DNA of 42,738 nucleotides, taken from a virus. Of this stretch, positions 27,455-33,672 are shown piece by piece. Below the pieces are notes generated by a model. It had not been told where the DNA came from, did no database searches, and saw only the letters and a list, made by a program, of their open reading frames with translations. The DNA lies in the IMG/VR virus record IMGVR_UViG_3300007725_000008, positions 1-42,738 of that record. The stretch is one strand, 5' to 3'. Numbering within the stretch: position 1 is the stretch's first letter; each line of letters starts with the position of its first letter. Both the position numbers and the translations under genes were made by a program.

Positions 27455-27485
27455 AAAAAAAGAAAGGGCCGCGTAAGCGACCCTT
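27455..27485 (-). terminator. Rho-independent terminator after the major capsid gene
   Basis: On the minus strand AAGGGTCGC and GCGGCCCTT form a 9-bp stem (one G-U pair) with a TTAC loop, followed by TTTCTTTTTTT. It lies 20 bases after the capsid stop and is the clearest terminator of the structural region. Confidence 0.85.
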
Positions 27486-27504
27486 CCCAAAGATTGTAAA
27501 CAGA

Positions 27505-28416
27505 TTACGCTGCGCCCGGAGTACCGAACACTGAACGCCAATCTGAAACACCGAAGCTGTAACGCTCACGCGCTTTAAAGCGCATGTTGCCTGTATCAAA
27601 ATCGCCTTCCATGGCAGTTTTGATTGGCGCACGGTTGAAGTACTTAAACCCGTTAGGCGCGTCTGTCTTGATGAAGAACGCGTCTGTATCCGTTAGGAAG
27701 TGGTTTACAACAGCACCTTCTGGCAACATGCCCATTGAGCGCATTGCGTTGGTGTCGTTGTCCGCTGTTCCCGGACGTAGGTTTGAGTTAAGCACACGCT
27801 CTGCGATAAACTGAAGTTCTTTTGGAATGATTAGTTTCATACCGCGAACCGCAATTTTCAGACCACGCTCGTCTGTGTAACCAGCAATGTCGATCAACGC
27901 TTGCTCAAGAGATGTCTCGTTGAGGTCTGCCGCTGTCGCCAAGATGTTTGTCTGGTTGCCTGACAAGCTTGGGTGTGCGTTTGAACAAAGCGCCGCACCG
28001 TCACCGATAGCATTCGCACCTGTGTTGAACGCGTTGTTCAAGATAGATGCCGCTTTGATCTGCTTTGTTTGCGCCATAGAACGCGCTAGAGCTTTCGTAT
28101 AACGAGATGCCAAGCGGTCATATAGGTTATCCTCAATCGCTTCTTCAGTGATAGAGAATGCCAAAGCAACAGTTTCGTGAGTGTAACGAGCAGTGTATGT
28201 CTCTTGTGCATCGTCAAAACTGATGGCTCCGCCTTCAGATTTTGTTGGTGCTGTCGAGAAGCCACCGAGCATCACTTCTTCTTCGAATGCACGGTCAGAT
28301 GACTCTTCTTCAAAGATTTCAGCATGCTCGTTTTCGTAACGATCATATTCCAGTCCAAACAACGCGTTCAGGCCGGGTTCTAGCTCTTTAGCTAGTTGTG
28401 CGCGTGAAATAGCCAT
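27505..28416 (-). CDS. Major capsid protein (HK97-fold type)
   Basis: A 303-aa protein with the pattern of a common marine phage capsid family: LEPGLNALFGLEYDRYENEH, FEEEVMLGGFSTAPTKSEG, ETYTARYTHETVALAFSITEEA, LASRYTKALARSMAQTK, and a C-terminal RFKARERYSFGVSDWRSVFGT. The N-terminal helix, E-loop-like strand and P-domain-like segments follow HK97-fold order. A strong AAGGAG site precedes the ATG and a terminator follows the stop. Scaffold and decoration-like genes lie directly upstream, as in a capsid operon. Confidence 0.9.
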   Translation of the reverse strand: MAISRAQLAKELEPGLNALFGLEYDRYENEHAEIFEEESSDRAFEEEVMLGGFSTAPTKSEGGAISFDDAQETYTARYTHETVALAFSITEEAIEDNLYDRLASRYTKALARSMAQTKQIKAASILNNAFNTGANAIGDGAALCSNAHPSLSGNQTNILATAADLNETSLEQALIDIAGYTDERGLKIAVRGMKLIIPKELQFIAERVLNSNLRPGTADNDTNAMRSMGMLPEGAVVNHFLTDTDAFFIKTDAPNGFKYFNRAPIKTAMEGDFDTGNMRFKARERYSFGVSDWRSVFGTPGAA

Positions 28417-28430
28417 ATTCTACGCTCTCC

Positions 28431-29081
28431 TTATACGCCTGTTGAGGTCGCTGTGGTTTGAGAATCAAACCGCGACGTAGTTGCGTTGAAATGAGCGTTG
28501 ATACGAACGATCAAAGGAATACCAGCGGCTGTGTAGTCGCTGTTCGCCTCGTCGTCCATGATGCCTACAATACGCAGCGGCAAGGTTGCCGTTGTTGCGA
28601 TTGAAGATACGCTCAATGCTGAGTTCGAACTGCCGTTGTCAGTTGAACCAGTACGTGCTGATGTACCCAAAGATGCGTTAGCAAAAACAGCCGCTTGAGC
28701 AGTGGCGCGATCTGTAAGAGTCGCGTCAGATGCTACTTTAAACAACTGGTTTGGGTTATCGGCAACGAATGCCTTAACAGGGTGGTTAGTGTCAACGCTG
28801 ACTGATCCAGAACCGGGCCAGTAATTAATCCATACTGGTTTTTTTGATACTGAGTCAACGTACTCAACGCCCATCAGAACACCAAGAGCAGGAGTAGTAC
28901 CCCCACTTGTCGCACCTGCATAATCAATAACACCATCTGCTGTTGGTGTTACCAGACCATACTGGTAAATTGCGTTGGTGTTGTCAGAAGCGATCTCATA
29001 CTGGGTTACACCAGTTGAGTTTACACCGTTTCCAACAAGCCCGATAGGACGAAGACCATAGGCAGTGTTTGCATTTGCCAT
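28431..29081 (-). CDS. Head structural/decoration protein (216 aa)
   Basis: A 216-aa protein beginning ANTAYGLRPIGLVGNGVN, then YEIASDNTNAIYQYGLV, ALGVLMGVEYVDS and a beta-rich Ala/Thr C-terminus with RIVGIMDDEANSDYT. This AYGLRPI opening next to the capsid gene is frequent in marine phages, where it is thought to be a capsid decoration or second head protein. It lies 14 bases upstream of the capsid gene in the same operon. Confidence 0.8.
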   Translation of the reverse strand: MANANTAYGLRPIGLVGNGVNSTGVTQYEIASDNTNAIYQYGLVTPTADGVIDYAGATSGGTTPALGVLMGVEYVDSVSKKPVWINYWPGSGSVSVDTNHPVKAFVADNPNQLFKVASDATLTDRATAQAAVFANASLGTSARTGSTDNGSSNSALSVSSIATTATLPLRIVGIMDDEANSDYTAAGIPLIVRINAHFNATTSRFDSQTTATSTGV

Positions 29082-29107
29082 TTTAGTTTTCTCCTAGTGG
29101 GGCGACC

Positions 29108-29587
29108 CTAATTTCTACGAGGGCCACCGAAGGTTACACGAGATTGACGGTCAGCTTTGCTAATCGTCATGGTTGAATGTGCATTCTCACGCATCATGTC
29201 GTAATCGACCGCTTCCATCTGATCCTGAGTCTTTCCTTGGAAATAATCAGTTCTTTCGGCAATAGTCTCTTCCGGAATCCGTGCGAGAATCAATCCGCCT
29301 ACTCCAAAAACACCTTCATATTTACCTGATTCAACTACCGGGGCCTCAAAATCAGGATATTCGTCCTTACGGACCAATTCCCAACCTTCGCGCATCTTGG
29401 CGCTGATGTTCTTAGTATCGTCAAAACCACGCGTTTCCGAGCGAATCCAACGATGCTTAAAACCATCCGGTGCAGGCGGTGCATCTAGCATTGACGGGGG
29501 TGCCCACGGCTTTCGTTGTGCCGTTTTTTCCCTTGTTTGGTTAGCGCGAGCAGTACGCGTGATTGGTCCTGTTTTTTCTTCAGTCAT
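29108..29587 (-). CDS. Conserved protein between scaffold and head genes (159 aa)
   Basis: A 159-aa polar protein: a basic N-terminus (TRTARANQTREKTAQRKPW), then KHRWIRSETRGFDDTKNI, KMREGWELVRKDEYPDF, a Gly-rich strand VFGVGGLILARIPEE, and a helix (ERTDYFQGKTQDQMEAV). I have seen this arrangement beside phage scaffold genes, with no known function. It is 5 bases after the scaffold stop. A head assembly factor is likely by position. Confidence 0.75.
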   Translation of the reverse strand: MTEEKTGPITRTARANQTREKTAQRKPWAPPSMLDAPPAPDGFKHRWIRSETRGFDDTKNISAKMREGWELVRKDEYPDFEAPVVESGKYEGVFGVGGLILARIPEETIAERTDYFQGKTQDQMEAVDYDMMRENAHSTMTISKADRQSRVTFGGPRRN

Positions 29588-29592
29588 CTTGC

Positions 29593-30450
29593 TTACTCCT
29601 TCACGTATTTCGCATATTCTTCTAGCGGCACACCCAATTTTTTCGCTATTGCGACTTGGCTAGGGGTGAGTCTAACCTTTTTCCCACTGCTGCGCCCAGA
29701 GTTTGATCTTGATACACCAGCAACCGTCTGAGCGGGCCGTTTGTTGGCGCTTTTTGCGTTACCCCCGAAGGTATCGGAGATGCGGCGATCAAGTTCAGTA
29801 TAATACTCATCGCTCTGCGGGTCAAACCCTTCGTCTTCGACAAGTTTTTTGTGTATACCAAAAGCTGCAAATGTCTTTGCTTCGTCTTGGCCAAACCACT
29901 CATTGCGTTGCGCCCAATCTTCCGCTTTCGGATCAGGACGACGCACCTGTTGCTGTTGCTGTGGTGCATATTGCTGCTGCTGTGGTTGATTTCGTTGCTG
30001 CTCCGCCTGTTGTTTTTGGCGCTCTTGAGCAATTTTAGCCTGATTTGCCCGCTCCGATTCAGAAGCAAGAGCAATCATCTTCTTATTGGCTTCTACCGCA
30101 GCCGCAGTGTCGCCAATCTCCATAGCACGAGCTAACTCTTTTTCAGTTTGCTCCATTTGAGTCTGCACACGATTGCTGTACTCAGCAACATAATTGCTAT
30201 CTAGGGCACTAAATCTTTGCTTTAGTTGCGTGGCCTCGCTTTGAACCTGCTTTGCGTAGTTCAAAGCCTCTTGCTCACGCCGCTCCGCTTCGCGCATCTT
30301 CTTGGTAAGACGATCAATGCGCTTTTGTGTGGAGTTTTCGGCCTTCTGGAACTGATCCTCGGACTCTTCTTCGACAACTTCTACGTCAGATTCCTGAGAA
30401 TCCACCTCAATTTCCATGTCCATTTCTAATTGTTCTTCCTGCTCTGCCAT
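29593..30450 (-). CDS. Capsid scaffolding protein (285 aa)
   Basis: A 285-aa highly charged protein. An acidic N-terminus (about 1-35) is followed by a long coiled coil (about 38-150), a Gln-rich linker (about 143-170), and a basic C-terminal part ending LTPSQVAIAKKLGVPLEEYAKYVKE, a helix-turn-helix-like capsid-binding tail. Composition and position between the co-chaperonin and capsid genes are typical of tailed-phage scaffolds, which assemble inside the procapsid and leave before packaging. Confidence 0.85.
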   Translation of the reverse strand: MAEQEEQLEMDMEIEVDSQESDVEVVEEESEDQFQKAENSTQKRIDRLTKKMREAERREQEALNYAKQVQSEATQLKQRFSALDSNYVAEYSNRVQTQMEQTEKELARAMEIGDTAAAVEANKKMIALASESERANQAKIAQERQKQQAEQQRNQPQQQQYAPQQQQQVRRPDPKAEDWAQRNEWFGQDEAKTFAAFGIHKKLVEDEGFDPQSDEYYTELDRRISDTFGGNAKSANKRPAQTVAGVSRSNSGRSSGKKVRLTPSQVAIAKKLGVPLEEYAKYVKE

Positions 30451-30459
30451 AATTCACTC

Positions 30460-30903
30460 CTAGTAATGCAAAACGTCTTCTGGATCGTTAATACGAGCCA
30501 AAATCTCATCGTCATTCAAGATTCGAACCTCACCACCGTCGATGTTAAAGCGTGAACCTGAATATCTAGCGAACATCACCCAATCTTTTTCCTCGCACCA
30601 AGCTCCGGAAGGGAATTTTTCGCTATCTTTGTAGGCCAAAGGACCAACTTTAAGCACATAACCCACCTGAGTGGACACCTGTGCCTGTTCTACAACAGTG
30701 TCGGGCATATATAGACCCTTCTCTGTCTTACCCTTACCACGGTAAGGAAGCACAAGTATCCGCCAACCAGTCGGATTAGGCATTCTATCAAGGAGAGAAC
30801 CACCAATGTTTTCAGGATTTAAAACTTTTGGGGCTTCATATGCTTCGGAAAGGCTTGCTACCGCTTCTTTCACTCCGCTCAAGTCAATTTTAGTGTCAGT
30901 CAA
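30460..30903 (-). CDS. GroES-like co-chaperonin (147 aa)
   Basis: The core (about 45-138) reads like a Cpn10/GroES fold. GWRILVLPYRG is the first strand, KTEKGLYMPDTVVEQAQ is the region of the mobile loop that binds GroEL, and GYVLKVGPLAYKD is the next strand. WVMFARYSGSRF and GGEVRILNDDEILARI match the GroES late strands. An N-terminal extension of about 44 residues is extra. It overlaps the 65-aa gene by 8 bases and precedes the scaffold, so it may help host GroEL fold the capsid protein, as T4 gp31 does. Divergence is high, so the family call is good but not certain. Confidence 0.75.
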   Translation of the reverse strand: MTDTKIDLSGVKEAVASLSEAYEAPKVLNPENIGGSLLDRMPNPTGWRILVLPYRGKGKTEKGLYMPDTVVEQAQVSTQVGYVLKVGPLAYKDSEKFPSGAWCEEKDWVMFARYSGSRFNIDGGEVRILNDDEILARINDPEDVLHY

Positions 30904-31093
30904 CGCTGCGCTCCTGTTTATCTAGCAGGCTCTTGAGTTCCTGTTCCACGCGATTCAGACCTTCAAGAAAGCCTATAAGCTCGCGATAATGCTCCATAGA
31001 CTTGACGTTGCCATATTCCATGTGGTCAACAACGCCCTGCCTGTTCTCTTTTATAATGCGAAAAACGGCTTCCGCAATATATATCTCATCCAT
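30896..31093 (-). CDS. Small helical protein, first gene of the capsid operon (65 aa)
   Basis: A 65-aa protein, acidic and helical (MDEIYIAEAVFRIIKENRQG, then MEHYRELIGFLEGLNRVEQEL). It starts about 33 bases after the best promoter in the window and overlaps the co-chaperonin gene by 8 bases. No family recognised. It may be an assembly helper. Confidence 0.7.
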   Translation of the reverse strand: MDEIYIAEAVFRIIKENRQGVVDHMEYGNVKSMEHYRELIGFLEGLNRVEQELKSLLDKQERSVD

Positions 31094-31125
31094 TCGTATA
31101 TTTTCCCACGTTATCTTACACCATC

Positions 31126-31154
31126 AGTATAGGAACGTTTGGGAATATATGCAA
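31126..31154 (-). promoter_or_regulatory. Sigma70-like promoter of the capsid operon
   Basis: On the minus strand TTGCAT (31149-31154) and TATACT (31126-31131) are 17 bases apart, matching -35 and -10 spacing; the -10 fits 5 of 6 positions, the -35 only 3. It lies in the gap between the endolysin stop and the first gene of the capsid operon. Confidence 0.5.
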
Positions 31155-31161
31155 AGGTATA

Positions 31162-31614
31162 TTAGATCATCAGTTCAAAATGTGGTGCATCGATGAATGG
31201 CCGACGGTTCTGTGATCGACGAGTGTCGATGTAGTCGTTCATAGCTGACTCCATGTCGCCATCCCACTGTGCAATATTTGGGATGGTCCACGCGGCACCC
31301 CAACGGATAGGTACGTCGCAAGCACGGGCACCTTCGGCCATTGCATCCGCGATTTCGTCATACAAATTCAACTCCCAACGGCCACCATCCACATAGGCCA
31401 TTAAATCGACAGCAATACCGTCTAAATGCTTACTTTTCATGGTCTGGCTCGCGCCTTTTGCCACCAAAGCACGTTGCTCTTCGATGGTTCTAAGTCCGCA
31501 AATCACTGAAAAGTCCTGTTTTGTCACCGAAATAGCGTGCTTAACAACCGCAACCATGCGTTCGTCCACGCCCTCAAGTTTTTCTACTGATCGTTTTCCT
31601 AGTTTGTATGGCAT
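31162..31614 (-). CDS. Endolysin, M15-type D,L-endopeptidase (150 aa)
   Basis: The zinc peptidase M15 pattern is complete: SKHLDGIAVDLMAY supplies H63 and D70, and DAPHFEL supplies D142 and H145. ICGLRTIEEQRALVAKGAS precedes it as in T5 Lyt and other L-alanyl-D-glutamate peptidases. It would cut peptidoglycan stem peptides during lysis. 150 residues is the length of the bare catalytic domain, with no signal peptide, so it needs a holin. It is preceded by the spanin-like and holin genes. Confidence 0.9.
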   Translation of the reverse strand: MPYKLGKRSVEKLEGVDERMVAVVKHAISVTKQDFSVICGLRTIEEQRALVAKGASQTMKSKHLDGIAVDLMAYVDGGRWELNLYDEIADAMAEGARACDVPIRWGAAWTIPNIAQWDGDMESAMNDYIDTRRSQNRRPFIDAPHFELMI

Positions 31615-31979
31615 TATTTCATGCTCCCTTTCATATCTAACATGCCTTCATGGTCACGAGTAATGTATTTTATTTCGTTTTCAATCAACGCCACACGTTG
31701 TTGTAGTGCAGTTATTGCACCAATAGTCATTGCCAAGCCTTCGTGGTCATCCCACAATTCGTCTATTTCATCCCAGATATATTCAATCTCCATAAAAGCA
31801 TCTTTTACATCACGCTTGAGATTGACGTTATCTTCGATAGCCATCTTAGAACTTAGCTGACTGACGGTTTCTTCTAAATCTGCAATGGTTGCCGCTTGCT
31901 GCGCTGTCCACCAAATAAAGCCACCAATTTGCAAAATGATGACTCCAATTATAGTTATGGGCAGCTTTACGTTTTCCAT
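31614..31979 (-). CDS. Inner-membrane spanin-like protein (121 aa)
   Basis: A 121-aa protein with an N-terminal membrane segment (about 7-25, ITIIGVIILQIGGFIWW) and a periplasmic-type polar, helical, coiled-coil remainder (31-121). That is the layout of Rz-type i-spanins. It lies between holin and endolysin with TAATG-type junctions on both sides. An o-spanin lipoprotein was not identified with confidence, although the 54-aa gene at 32863 is a candidate partner by position only. Confidence 0.7.
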   Translation of the reverse strand: MENVKLPITIIGVIILQIGGFIWWTAQQAATIADLEETVSQLSSKMAIEDNVNLKRDVKDAFMEIEYIWDEIDELWDDHEGLAMTIGAITALQQRVALIENEIKYITRDHEGMLDMKGSMK

Positions 31980-32440
31980 TAGGCAACCTTTTTCACATAT
32001 TTAGAGACTGCTCTGTTGCCAAACCAGAATGACATGATCGCAGCAAACAAACCCGCAGTAGCTTCGTCCCAAATGATACTTAAAGCAACACCCACGTCTT
32101 TTCCGCTATTCATAATAGCAATCACTGCTGTCACTTTAATGGCAACGAAAAGAGCAAAAAAACAATAGGTGATAACAGGGCGGACAGAGCCTCTGAGGGC
32201 ATTGATAAAACCGCCTGCGTCAATGCTGTCATGTTTATACAACCCCTCTGTTTCTTTTATCTCAGCTTCCTTATCCATGATGTTGAGCTTCAATTCCGCT
32301 CGTCGAGACATCATGTCCATTTCCATTTTCATGCGTTCTAAACTGTGCTTATGCTCCTGCCCGGCCTTAAAGTAATTAAGCACCTCTGGCAAAAACGAAG
32401 TGCCAAAGCCCAGAACACTCCCCAGTAACGTGGTAATCAT
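31979..32440 (-). CDS. Holin, GTA_holin_3TM-like (153 aa)
   Basis: A 153-aa membrane protein. An amphipathic N-terminal segment (1-25) and a charged Met/Glu/Lys-rich helix (30-70) are followed by TM segments at about 87-111 (RPVITYCFFALFVAI...) and 120-142 (AGLFAAIMSFWFG), with a Lys-rich tail. The LRGSVRPVITYCFF pattern is that of 3-TM-type holins of gene transfer agents and phages. It would permeabilise the inner membrane for the endolysin. Its start overlaps the 32-aa ORF (ATGA). Confidence 0.8.
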   Translation of the reverse strand: MITTLLGSVLGFGTSFLPEVLNYFKAGQEHKHSLERMKMEMDMMSRRAELKLNIMDKEAEIKETEGLYKHDSIDAGGFINALRGSVRPVITYCFFALFVAIKVTAVIAIMNSGKDVGVALSIIWDEATAGLFAAIMSFWFGNRAVSKYVKKVA

Positions 32441-32535
32441 ACCAAAACACTCCCGTATAAGGTCATTTCTACCCCAAGAATGACTTCAAGAAGCTTTACA
32501 ACGATGTAAGTAAGAAACTCCTCACCGGTTGTCAT
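32437..32535 (-). CDS. Hydrophobic mini-ORF (32 aa) coupled to the holin
   Basis: A 32-aa frame starts 14 bases inside the end of the 86-aa gene and ends in an ATGA overlap with the holin start. The product is hydrophobic (FLTYIVVKLLEVILGVEMT...), long enough for one membrane helix. A purine-rich AAGAAGAGAG lies before the ATG. Both ends are coupled to neighbours, which supports translation. It might be a holin regulator or only a coupling leader. Confidence 0.45.
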   Translation of the reverse strand: MTTGEEFLTYIVVKLLEVILGVEMTLYGSVLV

Positions 32536-32782
32536 AGCTCTCTTCTTTACTAATCGTAGTGGAAGTTGGCGTGTGCTTCACAGTTGTCTTAGACTCCTTG
32601 CCCATCCAGATGCCGAAACACCCTGTTAAAGCCCCCATACAAACGGATACAAGCCCAGATTGCGCCACCGACGGATCAGGCAAAGACATAAACCAATGCA
32701 CCGCTTGATATGTTAAAACAGTAACCGCCAACATCATCAAACGCGGTAGTATTTTCCAGTCGTCAAGAATCGTGTGAGCCAT
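32522..32782 (-). CDS. Two-TM holin-like membrane protein (86 aa)
   Basis: An 86-aa protein with two predicted membrane helices (about 13-33 and 43-61, ending GCFGIWMGKES) and a polar C-terminal tail. The WFMSLPDPSxAQSxLVSxxxGxxTGxFGIWMGKE pattern is common in marine phage lysis regions as I remember. It could be a second holin, a pinholin or an antiholin to the 153-aa holin. Confidence 0.75.
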   Translation of the reverse strand: MAHTILDDWKILPRLMMLAVTVLTYQAVHWFMSLPDPSVAQSGLVSVCMGALTGCFGIWMGKESKTTVKHTPTSTTISKEESYDNR

Positions 32783-32906
32783 CCATAAGCCTTTCCGCTA
32801 CCCTTTTATGCGTCGTGATTATAACAACTTTTCCATTTTTGTATACACACCACACATTTGGCTTAATTTCGACTAACTCCAAAGCAATGGACGGCTTGTC
32901 CGGCAT
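32763..32906 (-). CDS. Mini-gene (47 aa) nested between two genes
   Basis: A 47-aa frame (MPDKPSIALELVEIKPNVWC, then a KNGKVVIITTHKRVAERLMD tail). It overlaps the 54-aa gene by 44 bases and the 86-aa gene by 20. A GGTGAAG lies just before the ATG. The residue pattern, with WCVYKNGKVVIITTHKR, looks like a small folded protein rather than noise. No family recognised. Placement is unusually dense. Confidence 0.5.
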   Translation of the reverse strand: MPDKPSIALELVEIKPNVWCVYKNGKVVIITTHKRVAERLMDGSHDS

Positions 32907-33027
32907 TCTTCACCATAACCTCTGCTTTAACCTTTTCTTTGTTACAGTGCGCCTCTGTTCCGTACACACCAAGCTGATAGTATTGAAACTGCCCGTCTAT
33001 AAAACTTAGCCATACCAAAATCCACAT
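32863..33027 (-). CDS. Small protein with N-terminal hydrophobic segment (54 aa)
   Basis: A 54-aa frame whose ATG overlaps the stop of the 158-aa gene (TGATG). Residues 1-10 (MWILVWLSFI) are hydrophobic, followed by a polar part with two Cys (28 and 48) and the end AVHCFGVSRN. I recall similar MW-L-VWL...A-CN...VHCF proteins in marine phages. It could be an export-targeted or membrane-bound disulfide protein of the lysis module; no lipobox is present. Confidence 0.6.
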   Translation of the reverse strand: MWILVWLSFIDGQFQYYQLGVYGTEAHCNKEKVKAEVMVKNAGQAVHCFGVSRN

Positions 33028-33503
33028 CACCAGCGGCCCCTAGCCTTGCCAACAATCCAAACGGCAATTACTAAAATCATCCCGCCCATAGCGAAACACA
33101 AAAGACCTACGCCCCAATTTATCAAATTATCTATAAATTCTTGCTTGCGATACGCCGCCTCTTTGCGAATACGCCTCTGCTCCGCTTCTATTCTAAGAAC
33201 CTCATCCCATGCCGATGGCCCATATACGAAAGAAATATGATCCTTAATTTCTTTTCGCATCATCTCCATTTTGCGCTTTTGGTTCCAAAGCAAGATTGCG
33301 GTTTCTTCATCAGAACCTTTGAAGGTTTTCTCCCACCAAGGCGGGTTTTTCTGACGTTCTTCTAATCTATTGAAATCGGAAAAGGCTTGGCCCCACGTTG
33401 CAATCGTGTTGCCCATTTCTTGGATGTCTTTACCCGTAGAAATAGCTGCCTTTAGCGTTTTAAACGCGCCAGAGGCTAATGCGACACAACTAATGGGGTC
33501 CAT
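33027..33503 (-). CDS. Helical protein with C-terminal TM, lysis/virion region (158 aa)
   Basis: I take the ATG at 33503; an alternative GTG at 33557 lies inside the upstream small gene. The start MDPISCVALASGAFKTLKAA is typical of a conserved marine phage protein. Residues about 60-120 are basic and helical, and residues about 131-152 (GVGLLCFAMGGMILVIAVWIV) are a membrane segment. It precedes the lysis module. Function unknown; membrane association is clear. Confidence 0.7.
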   Translation of the reverse strand: MDPISCVALASGAFKTLKAAISTGKDIQEMGNTIATWGQAFSDFNRLEERQKNPPWWEKTFKGSDEETAILLWNQKRKMEMMRKEIKDHISFVYGPSAWDEVLRIEAEQRRIRKEAAYRKQEFIDNLINWGVGLLCFAMGGMILVIAVWIVGKARGRW

Positions 33504-33510
33504 AGCGGGT

Positions 33511-33672
33511 TTAGCAACCCATGTGAGAAGTGCCCTTAATCGCGGCACCCGTTCCACGAGTTTTCATCTTCTTCATCTTGTCACCCGCCATCGGGGCCGG
33601 CTTCTCTTTGCCAACCATCTCCGCTTTAGGTGCCTTGCCCGGGGTGTTTGTTACGATCTTAACTTTGGCCAT
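33511..33672 (-). CDS. Small Lys-rich protein (53 aa)
   Basis: A 53-aa basic frame, MAKVKIVTNTPGKAPKAEM at the start and KMKKMKTRGTGAAIKGTSH near the end. The RGTGAA(I)KG ending of small Lys/Met-rich proteins beside portal genes is familiar from marine phages. It overlaps the portal stop by 14 bases, with an AGAGGA site before the ATG. Function unknown; DNA or virion contact is possible from the charge. Confidence 0.7.
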   Translation of the reverse strand: MAKVKIVTNTPGKAPKAEMVGKEKPAPMAGDKMKKMKTRGTGAAIKGTSHMGC

